From Streptomyces sp. MNU76 (GTDB taxonomy: Bacteria; Actinomycetota; Actinomycetes; Streptomycetales; Streptomycetaceae): DNA of 64,000 bases. Position 1 is the first letter of the stretch. Each line of letters starts with the position of its first letter. The translations under genes and the position numbers were made by a program. This document shows positions 54,530-64,000 of this stretch, one piece after another. Below the pieces are notes generated by a model, which was not told the DNA's origin, searched no databases, and saw only the letters and a program-made list of their open reading frames with translations. The stretch lies in the NCBI RefSeq assembly GCF_020982545.1, contig NZ_JAJKLK010000019.1, positions 744,001 to 808,000 on the forward strand, written 5' to 3'.

Positions 54530-55888
54530 GTGGGACGACTCTTCGGCACGGACGGCGTGCGCGGTGTCGCCAACGCGGATCTGACGGCCGAGCTCGCGCT
54601 CGGACTCTCCGTCGCGGCGGCACACGTACTCGCCGAGGCGGGAACGTTCGAGGGCCACAAGCCGGTGGCGGTGGTCGGGCGGGATCCGCGAGCGTCCGGG
54701 GAGTTCCTGGAGGCGGCCGTCGTGGCCGGCCTCGCCAGTGCGGGCGTCGACGTGCTGCGCGTCGGTGTGCTGCCCACCCCCGCGGTGGCGTTCCTCACCG
54801 GCGAGCTGGGCGCCGACCTCGGTGTGATGCTCTCCGCCAGCCACAACGCGATGCCCGACAACGGGGTCAAGTTCTTCGCCCGCGGCGGTCACAAGCTCGC
54901 CGACGAGCTGGAGGACAAGATCGAGGGCGTCTACGAGGAGCACCGCACCGGGGCTCCCTGGGAGCGGCCCACGGGTGCGGGCGTCGGGCGCGTCCGGTCC
55001 TACGACGACGGCTTCGGGCAGTACGTCGAGCACCTGCTCGCGGCCCTCCCCAACCGGCTCGACGGCCTGAAGATCGTCCTCGACGAGGCGCACGGCGCCG
55101 CCGCCGGGGTCTCTCCGGAGGCGTTCACCCGCGCCGGCGCCGAGATCGTCACGATCGGTGCCGAGCCGGACGGGCTCAACATCAACGACGGGTGCGGGTC
55201 GACGCACCTCGGGCCGCTGAAGGCCGCCGTCCTGGAGCACGGGGCGCACCTCGGGATCGCGCACGACGGGGACGCGGACCGGTGCCTGGCCGTAGACCAC
55301 GAGGGCAACGAGGTCGACGGGGACCAGATCCTCGCCGTCCTCGCGCTGGCCATGCGGGAGCGCGGCGCGCTGCGGTCCGACACCGTGGTCGCCACCGTGA
55401 TGTCCAACCTCGGGTTCAAGCTGGCGCTGGAGCGGGAGGGGCTGCGGCTGGTGCAGGCCGCGGTCGGCGACCGGTACGTGCTGGAGGAGATGAAGGAGCA
55501 CGGGTACGCGCTCGGGGGCGAGCAGTCCGGGCACGTGATCATCTCCGACCACGCGACGACGGGTGACGGCACGCTGACGGGGCTGCTGCTGGCGGCGCGG
55601 GTCGCGCAGACCGGCCGTACGCTCCAGGAACTGGCCGGGGTGATGGAGCGGCTGCCGCAGGTGCTCGTCAACGTGCCGGACGTGGACCGGTCGCGGGTGT
55701 CCACGTCCGCGGAGCTGGCGGCGGCGGTGGGGGAGGCCGAGGCCGAACTGGGCTCTACGGGGCGGGTGTTGCTGCGGTCTTCCGGGACCGAGCCGTTGGT
55801 GCGGGTGATGGTGGAGGCGGCCGATATCGAGCAGGCTCGGGCTGTTGCCGGGCGGTTGGCCGATGTGGTGAAGTCTGCGCTCGGGTAG
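54530..55888 (+). CDS. glmM: Phosphoglucosamine mutase
   Basis: GlmM (452 aa) converts glucosamine-6-phosphate to glucosamine-1-phosphate for UDP-GlcNAc and the cell wall. The phosphoserine Ser104 is in LSASHN. The Mg loop is DGDAD (246-250). The C-terminal RSSGTEPLVRVMVE phosphate-binding loop is present. GTG at 54530 has GGAGGA seven bases upstream. It works with glmS, 5 kb downstream. Confidence 0.96.
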   Translation: MGRLFGTDGVRGVANADLTAELALGLSVAAAHVLAEAGTFEGHKPVAVVGRDPRASGEFLEAAVVAGLASAGVDVLRVGVLPTPAVAFLTGELGADLGVMLSASHNAMPDNGVKFFARGGHKLADELEDKIEGVYEEHRTGAPWERPTGAGVGRVRSYDDGFGQYVEHLLAALPNRLDGLKIVLDEAHGAAAGVSPEAFTRAGAEIVTIGAEPDGLNINDGCGSTHLGPLKAAVLEHGAHLGIAHDGDADRCLAVDHEGNEVDGDQILAVLALAMRERGALRSDTVVATVMSNLGFKLALEREGLRLVQAAVGDRYVLEEMKEHGYALGGEQSGHVIISDHATTGDGTLTGLLLAARVAQTGRTLQELAGVMERLPQVLVNVPDVDRSRVSTSAELAAAVGEAEAELGSTGRVLLRSSGTEPLVRVMVEAADIEQARAVAGRLADVVKSALG

Positions 55889-56070
55889 GTCCCGGGCGTG
55901 TGCGTTCCGGGTAGGTCCGGGGTTCGTTCCGGGTAGGGGCGCGGGGTTCTGTGCGTGGTTCTGTGCGTTGCGGGCTGCGGGTCGTGGCTTGTCGCGCACA
56001 GGCGGCGGTGGCCGTACTTTCGGCACAGCCCCGCGCCCCTGTCGAGGCTTGGCCACAGCCACTTCTCGCG

Positions 56071-56139
56071 GAGGCCCTCGATCAGGCGCGCCACGTCGTC
56101 GGTACGGTCGGCCGGGGTGATCAGGCGCAGATGCGGCAT
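56071..56139 (-). pseudogene. Possible DUF389 gene remnant (first 23 codons)
   Basis: The minus-strand reading from ATG 56139 gives MPHLRLITPADRTDDVARLI, which resembles the N-terminus of Streptomyces DUF389 membrane proteins. After about 23 codons the frame runs into a GC-rich intergenic repeat related to the GGCTGGTCGCGCA family and loses homology. It lies in the 304-bp glmM-coaA gap, which otherwise holds short direct repeats (CGTTCCGGGTAGG at 55903 and 55925). Weak evidence. Confidence 0.35.
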
Positions 56140-56192
56140 GCCCGCAGGGTGGGCGGGGCCGGTGACGGGGCCAGGGACTGCCGAAATACTCC

Positions 56193-57182
56193 CTACAGCT
56201 TGCGCAGGCTCAGGCGGCGGACCTTGTGGTCGGCGCCCTTGCGGATGATGAGGGTGGCGCGGCCGCGGGTGGGGGCGATGTTCTCCACCAGGTTGGGCTT
56301 GTTGATGGTGCGCCAGAGAGTGCGGGCGTAGTCGAGGGCGTCGTCCTCGGAGACCTGGGTGTACTTGCGGAAGTACGAGTCGGGGTTCTGGAACGCGGTC
56401 TGGCGGAGCTTCTTGAAGCGGTTGAGGTACCAGCGCTCGATGTCGTCGGCGCCGGCGTCGACGTACACGCTGAAGTCGAAGTAGTCGGCGAGACCGACGC
56501 GGGTGCGGCCGTCCTGGCCGGGGAGGGCGGGCTGGAGGACGTTCAGGCCCTCGACGATGAGGATGTCGGGGCGGCGGACGGTCAGCTTCCGGTCGGGGAC
56601 GATGTCGTAGATGAGGTGGGAGTAGACGGGGGCCGTCACCTCGTCCTTGCCGGCCTTGATGTCGGCGACGAAACGGGTCAGGGCCCGGCGGTCGTACGAC
56701 TCGGGGAAGCCCTTGCGGGAGACCAGGCCGCGCTCCTGGAGGTCCTTCATGGGGAGCAGGAAGCCGTCGGTGGTGACCAGTTCCACGCGCGGGTGTTCGG
56801 GCCAGCGGGCCAGGAGAGCCTGGAGGAGGCGGGCGACCGTCGACTTGCCGACGGCCACGGAGCCGGCGACGCCTATGACGAACGGGGTGCCGGACTGGGA
56901 GCCCTGCTCACCCAGGAAGGTGTTCAGGGCGCCGCGCAGGCCGTTGGTGGCGCCCACGTAGAGGTTGAGGAGCCGGGACAGCGGCAGATAGATGTCCCGT
57001 ACCTCGTCGAGGTCGATGACATCGCCCAGACCGCGCAGCTTCTCGACCTCCTCGGCGTTCAGCGGGAGCGGCGTCTTTTCGCGCAGCGCGCTCCACTCGG
57101 CACGGGTGAGGTCGACGTAGGGAGTCGCCTCCGGCCTGGGCCGGTGGGCGCTCCGCGGCAACGAGGAGACCGGTGAGATCAC
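56193..57182 (-). CDS. coaA: Type I pantothenate kinase
   Basis: CoaA (329 aa) phosphorylates pantothenate, the first step to coenzyme A. The P-loop is GVAGSVAVGKST (104-115). VTTDGFL, YDIVPDRKLTVRRPDILIVEG (split Walker B region) and NPDSYFRKYTQVSEDDAL are type I hallmarks. GTG start at 57182. CoA supplies the arm that AcpS transfers to acyl carrier protein. Confidence 0.95.
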   Translation of the reverse strand: MISPVSSLPRSAHRPRPEATPYVDLTRAEWSALREKTPLPLNAEEVEKLRGLGDVIDLDEVRDIYLPLSRLLNLYVGATNGLRGALNTFLGEQGSQSGTPFVIGVAGSVAVGKSTVARLLQALLARWPEHPRVELVTTDGFLLPMKDLQERGLVSRKGFPESYDRRALTRFVADIKAGKDEVTAPVYSHLIYDIVPDRKLTVRRPDILIVEGLNVLQPALPGQDGRTRVGLADYFDFSVYVDAGADDIERWYLNRFKKLRQTAFQNPDSYFRKYTQVSEDDALDYARTLWRTINKPNLVENIAPTRGRATLIIRKGADHKVRRLSLRKL

Positions 57183-57385
57183 AGTCCATTGTTAACGGAG
57201 TTCGAACGGGGTGGCGGGGCGGGGGCCGGTGGGTTGCGTCACGCCGGGCGGGGCGCGGTGGGGCGTTCTCCCTTCGCTGTGCGTGAACTGTGACGAAGGT
57301 ATGGACCTCGGGTGGGGGAGGGCTAGCGTCCGGGCGGTCGGGAGGGAGCCGCCTCCCGGTCGGCCAGGGGAAATGGGGGATTGGG

Positions 57386-57745
57386 GTGGCTTTCGGCGGG
57401 CGCCTGACATTACGGGGCGCCGTTCGACGGGGGTCTACACGCGGTGATGCGGAGCTCGCCGGACGGGTGTGCAGCGACCTCTCGGCGGACCTGCCGGACG
57501 AGGATCTGGGCGAGTACCTCGATGACGCGATCGACATGTACCGGATGGGCAGTAAGCCGCGGTGCGAGGAGGTCGAGTATCTGGGGATGGTGCGGGAGGC
57601 GATCGACCGGATCGAGGAGGGGAGTGAATCTCGGGGCTGGGGTGGTCGTGGGGTGGGTGGCGGTCAGGAGGTGACGTCCCGCCAGGCCGACGGGATCGAC
57701 TCCGCCACGTCGTGGGCTCCTGTCGGGGCGCCGTTCGCGGCGTAG
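57386..57745 (+). CDS. Small hypothetical protein, 3' part doubtful
   Basis: From GTG 57386 the frame encodes 119 aa. Residues 27-80 (AELAGRVCSDLSADLPDEDL, EYLDDAIDMYRMG, EEVEYLGMVREAIDRIEEG) have high GC3 and a helical acidic pattern that looks truly coded. After about 57625 coding character is lost and the frame runs antisense into nnrD by 82 bp, so the real end may be earlier or frameshifted. I do not know its function. It is divergent from coaA. Confidence 0.45.
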   Translation: MAFGGRLTLRGAVRRGSTRGDAELAGRVCSDLSADLPDEDLGEYLDDAIDMYRMGSKPRCEEVEYLGMVREAIDRIEEGSESRGWGGRGVGGGQEVTSRQADGIDSATSWAPVGAPFAA

Positions 57746-59098
57746 CGGCCCGCCAGGCCGTGGAGGTAGGCCGCCGTGCTCGCCGCGTCCAGGGGGGAGA
57801 GGCCGGCCGCCAGGAGGGAGCCGGCCAGGCCCGAGAGGACATCGCCGCTGCCCGCCGTCGCCAGCCACGGGGTGCCGGTGGGGTTGGCGCGGACCGGGGA
57901 TGTGGGATCCGGGTCGGCGACGAGGGTGGTGGAGCCTTTGAGGAGCACCGTGGCGTCGTAGGCGCGGGCCAGGTCGCGTACGGCGGTGAGGCGGGCGGAC
58001 TCGACCTCCTCCCGGGTGACGCCCAGGAGCGCGGCCGCCTCACCCGCGTGCGGGGTCATCAGGGTCGGGGCCCTGCGGGTGCGGACCGTGTCGCGGTCGG
58101 CCAGGCGGAGGCCGTCCGCGTCCAGCAGGACCGGGACGTTCGAGGCCAGGGCCTCGGCGACCGGCGCCGGGTCGTCGCCCGCGCCGGGGCCCGCGACCCA
58201 GGCCTGGACCCGGCCCGCCTTCTTCGGGCCCGTGTTCGACACGAGAGTCTCCGGGTAGCGGGCGAGGACCGCTTCGGTGGCGGCGCCCACGTAGCGGACG
58301 GCGCCCGCGCCACCCCGCAGGGCGCCCGCGACCGCGAGGACCGCCGCGCCCGGGTAGCGGGCCGAGCCCGCCGCGATGCCCACGACTCCCCTGCGGTACT
58401 TGTCGCTCTCGCCGGTGGGGCGGGGAGGAGGGCGGCCACGTCGGCGTGCTGGAGGGACTCCAGGGCCGGGGCGGGCGGGAGCGTCTCCGCCAGGCCGATG
58501 TCGATCAGACGGACCGAGCCGGCGTACTCGCGGGCCGGGTCGATGAGGAGGCCCGGTTTGTGGGTCCCGAAGGTCACGGTGAGGTCGGCGCGGACGGCTG
58601 CGCCGCGCACCTCGCCGGTGTCGGGCTCGATGCCGGACGGGAGGTCGACGGCGACGACCAGCGCCCGTGCGGTGGCGGCGAGTTCGGCGAGCGGCGCGGC
58701 GTCGGGGCGGAGGCCGCCCTTGCCGCCGATGCCGACGATGCCGTCCAGGATCAGGTCGGCCCGGTGGATGGCGTGGGCCGCCGCGTGAGGCGGGAGCACG
58801 GTGCCGCCCGCTCGGCGCAGGGCCGTCAGGGCGGCGGGGTGGGTGTGGTCGGGGGCGAGGAGTACGGCGGTGACGCCCGCGCCGCGCCTTGCCAGGCGGC
58901 GGCGTACAGGGCGTCGCCGCCGTTGTCGCCGCTGCCGGTGAGGACGACGACGCGGGTTCCGTAGACCCGGCCGAGGAGGTCGGCGCAGGCGGTGGCCAGG
59001 CCGGCGGCGGCGCGTTGCATCAGGGCGCCGTCGGGGAGGCGGGCCATGAGGGTGCGTTCGGCTGTGCGGACGGTTTCTACGCGGTGGGCTGAGCGCAT
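57664..59098 (-). pseudogene. nnrD: Bifunctional NAD(P)H-hydrate epimerase/dehydratase, two frameshifts
   Basis: The enzyme repairs hydrated NAD(P)H. The N-terminal YjeF epimerase part (from ATG 59098) has VLTGSGDNGGDALYA. The frame breaks near 58895-58896; adding one C gives ALARRGAGVTAVLLAP and continues to the middle (GIVGIGGKGGLRP, DLPSGIEPDTGE). A second break, one missing C in the C4 run at 58417-58420, joins to the ADP-dependent dehydratase part (MGIAAGSARYPGA, HAGEAAALLG, GSGDVLSGLAG). All domains are present and no other damage is seen, so sequence error is the more likely cause. It is next to acpS, as in other Streptomyces. Confidence 0.85.
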
Positions 59099-59208
59099 GC
59101 GACGAGTGTGCCTTGTTCTTGGGGCGGCGGGGGTGGGGTCCGCTGCTCGGCGGTTACGAGGCGCAGGACGGCGAGGCGACCCCGAGCCATAAGGAGCCCC
59201 CACCCTCC

Positions 59209-59580
59209 CTACCCCTCCGCGATCACCACCGCCGAGGCCACGCCCGCGTCGTGGCTCAGGGAGATGTGCCAGGACTGGACGCCCAGCTCGGAGGCGCGGG
59301 ACGCGACCGTTCCGGTGACGCGGAGACGGGGCTGGCCGGACGGCTCGACGTACACCTCCGCGTCCGTCCAGCGCAGGCCGCTCGGCGCGCCGAGGGCCTT
59401 GGCGAGGGCCTCCTTCGCGGCGAACCGGGCCGCCAGGGAGGCGATGCCCCGGCGTTCGCCGCTGGGGAGGAGCAGTTCGCTGGGGAGGAAGAGGCGGTCG
59501 GCCATGCTGGGCGTGCGCTCCAGCGCGGCACCGAAACGGTCGATCTCGGCGACGTCGATGCCGACTCCGATGATGGGCAT
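59209..59580 (-). CDS. acpS: Holo-[acyl-carrier-protein] synthase
   Basis: AcpS (123 aa) transfers the phosphopantetheine arm of CoA to acyl carrier proteins. Mg ligands are Asp9 in GVGIDVAEI and Glu57 in RFAAKEALAKAL. HISLSHDAGVASA is the C-terminal hallmark. ATG at 59580 is chosen over GTG 59589. It sits between glmS and nnrD on the same strand. Confidence 0.95.
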   Translation of the reverse strand: MPIIGVGIDVAEIDRFGAALERTPSMADRLFLPSELLLPSGERRGIASLAARFAAKEALAKALGAPSGLRWTDAEVYVEPSGQPRLRVTGTVASRASELGVQSWHISLSHDAGVASAVVIAEG

Positions 59581-59619
59581 GATCCGCACCCTAGCCCCAG
59601 CGGCGCCGGCCGCGGCCGC

Positions 59620-61467
<1,848 letters not shown>

Positions 61468-61700
61468 AGCAACCCCTGTGTTGTGCCGTGTTGTGCCGTT
61501 TGCGACCTGTCGTGTGTCGTGGGTGACTGTACGTGACAAGGGGGTGGCGGGTGAATGAGGCGGGTTCGGGACGGGGGCTGCGTCGATCGCGGGCTGCACG
61601 TGCTTCATGGCGTGTCGCGCCCACGCGGCGGAGCCGCACATCGATACAGCCTCGCGCCCCTGGCGGGCGCTTCGGTGCCCAATGCGACACTGGGGCTGAC

Positions 61701-62861
61701 ATGAGTGAGACAGCACCTGTGCCGCACGCGCCCCTTCGGGCCCGGGCGGAGATCGATCTGGATGCCCTGCGGGCCAATGTGCGGACGTTGCGCGCGTCCG
61801 CCCCGGGCGCCGCGCTGATGGCCGTGGTCAAGTCGGACGCCTACGGCCACGGCGCGGTGCGCTGTGCGCGGGCCGCGGTCGAGGCGGGGGCCACCTGGCT
61901 GGGGACGGCCACGCCCGAGGAGGCGTTGGCGCTGCGCGCGGCCGGGCTGTCGGGGCGGCTGATGTGCTGGCTGTGGGCGCCGGGCGGGCCCTGGCGCGAG
62001 GCGGTCGAGGCGGATCTCGATGTCGCGGTCAGCGGGTTGTGGGCGCTGCGGGAGGTCACCGACGCGGCGCGGCGGGCGGGTCTGCGCGCCCGGGTGCAGC
62101 TCAAGGCCGACACGGGGCTCGGACGCAACGGCTGCCAGCCCGAGGACTGGCCGGAGTTGGTCGCCGAGGCGCTGCGCGCGGAGGCCGAGGGCCTGGTGAA
62201 GGTCACCGGACTCTGGTCGCACCTCGCGTGCGCCGACGAGCCGGGGCACCCCTCCATCGACGCCCAGCTCACCCGCTTCCGCGAGATGGTCGCGTACGCG
62301 GAGGGCCGGGGCGTCCGCCCCGAGGTGCGGCACATCGCCAACTCGCCCGCCACGCTCACCCGGCCGGACGCGCACTTCGACCTCGTACGGACGGGCATCG
62401 CGGTCTACGGCATCTCGCCCAGCCCGGAGCTGGGCAGCTCCGCCGACCTCGGGCTGCGGCCGGTGATGCGGCTCAGCGCCTCGCTCGCGCTGGTCAAGCA
62501 CGTCACCGCCGGGCACGGCGTCAGCTACGGGCACCACTACGTCACTCCCGGCGCCACGACCCTCGGTCTGGTCCCGGTCGGCTACGCGGACGGCATCCCC
62601 CGGCACGCCTCCGGCAGCGGGCCCGTCCTGGTCGGCGGCAAGTGGCGGACGGTCGCGGGCCGGGTGGCCATGGACCAGTTCGTCGTCGACCTCGGCGGGG
62701 ACGAACCCGCCGCCGGGGACGAGGTCGTGCTGTTCGGCTCCGGGGACGGCGGCGAACCGACCGCCGAGGACTGGGCGAAGGCGGCCGGGACCATCGCGTA
62801 CGAGATCGTCACGCGCATCGGAACCCGCGTCCCGCGCGTCTACGTCAACACGGGTGAGTGA
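61701..62861 (+). CDS. alr: Alanine racemase
   Basis: Alr (386 aa) makes D-alanine for peptidoglycan. The PLP Lys44 lies in AVVKSDAYGHG and the catalytic Tyr276 in GVSYGHHY. RPVMRLSASLALVKHV and the C-terminal RIGTRVPRVYV are typical. ATG 61701 begins the protein; upstream in-frame sequence is GC-rich repeat-like DNA. It is divergent from glmS (233-bp gap). Confidence 0.96.
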   Translation: MSETAPVPHAPLRARAEIDLDALRANVRTLRASAPGAALMAVVKSDAYGHGAVRCARAAVEAGATWLGTATPEEALALRAAGLSGRLMCWLWAPGGPWREAVEADLDVAVSGLWALREVTDAARRAGLRARVQLKADTGLGRNGCQPEDWPELVAEALRAEAEGLVKVTGLWSHLACADEPGHPSIDAQLTRFREMVAYAEGRGVRPEVRHIANSPATLTRPDAHFDLVRTGIAVYGISPSPELGSSADLGLRPVMRLSASLALVKHVTAGHGVSYGHHYVTPGATTLGLVPVGYADGIPRHASGSGPVLVGGKWRTVAGRVAMDQFVVDLGGDEPAAGDEVVLFGSGDGGEPTAEDWAKAAGTIAYEIVTRIGTRVPRVYVNTGE

Positions 62862-62928
62862 GCGGGCGCGGAGGACCGGGGCCCGTGAGGATGGGGATCC
62901 CGGGTAGCTGAGCAGCAAGTAAGGGCAC

Positions 62929-62976
62929 GAGCAAGCGCACGAGTAAGTGCATGAGCAGGTACATGAGTAAGTGAAA
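62929..62976 (+). repeat. Four 12-bp tandem repeats after alr
   Basis: GAGCAAGCGCAC, GAGTAAGTGCAT, GAGCAGGTACAT and GAGTAAGTGAAA lie end to end between alr and the hydrolase gene. The region is more AT-rich than its surroundings. It could serve as a variable spacer. No hairpin is formed. Confidence 0.75.
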
Positions 62977-63054
62977 GACGAACGAGACGGGTAACTCCGT
63001 ACAGGCGTGCGGAGCGAGAGTGGTACCGAACAGGTCGGCGAAGAGGAGTGGGAT

Positions 63055-64000
63055 GTGAGCGAGAGCAGCGCCGAGGCCGTGGAGGCCGTCGCGAGCGCGG
63101 CCGCCGCCACGGCCGCTTCCGGCGACGGGATCTGGCGCAGAGCCGGGGTCGCGGGGGCGGCGATAGGCGTCGTCGCGGCGGGCGCGGCGGCCGGTGTCGC
63201 CATAGAGCGGCTCACCGTCGGGCGCGGCATGCGCCGGAAGGCCCGTCTGGCGCTCGACTCCACCGGCCCGTACGGGGCGCTGCGCGGCATCCCCGGCAAG
63301 GCGGTCGCCGACGACGGCACCGAGCTGTACTACGAGGTCGACGACGTCGAGCCCGAGGCGGGTCTCTCGCCCCGCAGGCGCCGCCTGTTCGGCCGCAAGG
63401 CCCCGGCCCCCGTCACCGTCGTCTTCAGCCACGGCTACTGCCTCAACCAGGACTCCTGGCACTTCCAGCGGGCCGCGCTGCGCGGTGTCGTGCGGACCGT
63501 GCACTGGGATCAGCGCAGCCACGGCCGCTCCGGGCGCGGGGCCGGGCAGGCGGAGGAGGGGCGGCCGGTCACCATCGACCAGCTCGGGCGAGACCTGAAG
63601 GCCGTGATCGACGCGGCCGTGCCCCAGGGGCCGATCGTGCTCGTCGGGCACTCCATGGGCGGCATGACCGTCATGGCGCTGGCCGCGCACTACCCGGAGC
63701 TGATCAGCGAGCGGGTCGTCGCCGTCGCGCTGGTCGGTACGTCGTCGGGGCGGCTCGGCGAGGTCAACTTCGGGCTGCCCGTCGCCGGCGTCAACGCGGT
63801 GCGGCGGGTGCTGCCGGGGGTGCTGAGGGCGCTCGGGCAGCAGGCCGCGCTGGTGGAACGGGGGCGGCGGGCGACCGCCGATCTGTTCGCCGGGATCATC
63901 AAGCGGTACTCGTTCGCGTCGCGGGACGTCGACCCGGCGGTCGCGCGGTTCGCCGAACGGATGATCGAGGGCACCCCCATCGACGTCGTCGCCGAGTTCT
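63055..64000 (+). CDS. Alpha/beta hydrolase, C-terminus outside window
   Basis: From GTG 63055 (GAGGAG seven bases upstream) 315 codons run off the window edge. Residues 30-50 are a hydrophobic Ala/Gly/Val segment that may anchor the protein in the membrane. VVFSHGYCLNQDSW forms the oxyanion-hole region, and GHSMGG (198-203) is the nucleophile elbow with Ser200. The His and acid of the triad are presumably further on. Similar genes follow alr in Streptomyces. Substrate unknown. Confidence 0.88.
   Translation, partial: MSESSAEAVEAVASAAAATAASGDGIWRRAGVAGAAIGVVAAGAAAGVAIERLTVGRGMRRKARLALDSTGPYGALRGIPGKAVADDGTELYYEVDDVEPEAGLSPRRRRLFGRKAPAPVTVVFSHGYCLNQDSWHFQRAALRGVVRTVHWDQRSHGRSGRGAGQAEEGRPVTIDQLGRDLKAVIDAAVPQGPIVLVGHSMGGMTVMALAAHYPELISERVVAVALVGTSSGRLGEVNFGLPVAGVNAVRRVLPGVLRALGQQAALVERGRRATADLFAGIIKRYSFASRDVDPAVARFAERMIEGTPIDVVAEF

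Noticed and set aside
61468..61700. glmS ribozyme or other riboswitch upstream of glmS
   Set aside because: The glmS ribozyme is a Firmicutes feature, and the short gap shows only a 10-bp tandem GTGTTGTGCC pair and no ribozyme core.

Overview
The window is high-GC actinobacterial DNA and almost certainly comes from a Streptomyces chromosome. The gene order (rplA, two lipoproteins, rplJ-rplL, rpoB-rpoC, rpsL-rpsG-fusA-tuf, then the S10/spc/alpha ribosomal operons, truA, rplM-rpsI, glmM, coaA, nnrD-acpS-glmS, alr) is the Streptomyces arrangement. Protein sizes fit (RpoB 1161 aa from a TTG start, RpoC 1299 aa, S14 of the 61-aa zinc type, L23 with a Lys/Ala-rich N-terminus). DUF397, DUF1707 and SigR-independent small secreted proteins are also typical of that genus. 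rpsD is absent from the alpha operon, as usual in Streptomyces.

Layout. 1-17.8 kb: transcription and translation core (rplA; lipoproteins; rplJL with a structured leader; rpoBC; a DUF1707/DUF4190 membrane protein; the str operon ending in tuf and a clear terminator). 17.8-33.4 kb: an accessory segment between tuf and rpsJ. It holds a sigma-70-like factor with a translationally coupled membrane partner, a xylan-degradation pair (GH115 alpha-glucuronidase, frameshifted, and GH10 xylanase), a Uma2 nuclease-fold gene, a 216-bp MITE-like element, a helix-turn-helix gene, an RsbW-like ATPase beside a DUF397 protein, a VapBC toxin-antitoxin pair, a secreted protein, and a two-gene RNA-repair operon. 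33.4-50.7 kb: S10, spc and alpha operons including secY, adk, map, infA and rpoA, closed by the strongest terminator in the window. 50.7-64 kb: truA, two minus-strand envelope genes, rplM-rpsI, glmM, then the minus-strand coaA and nnrD-acpS-glmS genes, then alr and the start of an alpha/beta hydrolase cut by the window edge. glmS, glmM, acpS, coaA and alr supply amino-sugar, CoA/ACP and D-alanine precursors for the cell envelope.

The most unusual content is the RNA-repair operon at 27790-32272. One protein joins an RNA-ligase domain to a polynucleotide kinase. The other joins an MJ1316 domain, an endonuclease/exonuclease/phosphatase domain, a 2H phosphoesterase and a poly(A)-polymerase unit that resembles the eukaryotic enzyme. 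Together they hold the parts of a eukaryote-like tRNA ligase (ligase, kinase, cyclic phosphodiesterase) plus an end-processing and tailing enzyme.

A second theme is RNA leaders. The rpsL and rpsJ leaders, 20 kb apart, share a 25-nt element with a perfect 6-bp hairpin. Several genes (GH115, the HTH gene, the RsbW-like ATPase, nnrD) are broken by indels, most of them one base in a G/C run. Because nnrD is a conserved housekeeping gene, base-calling or assembly errors are at least as likely as true decay. I saw no tRNA, rRNA or CRISPR array.
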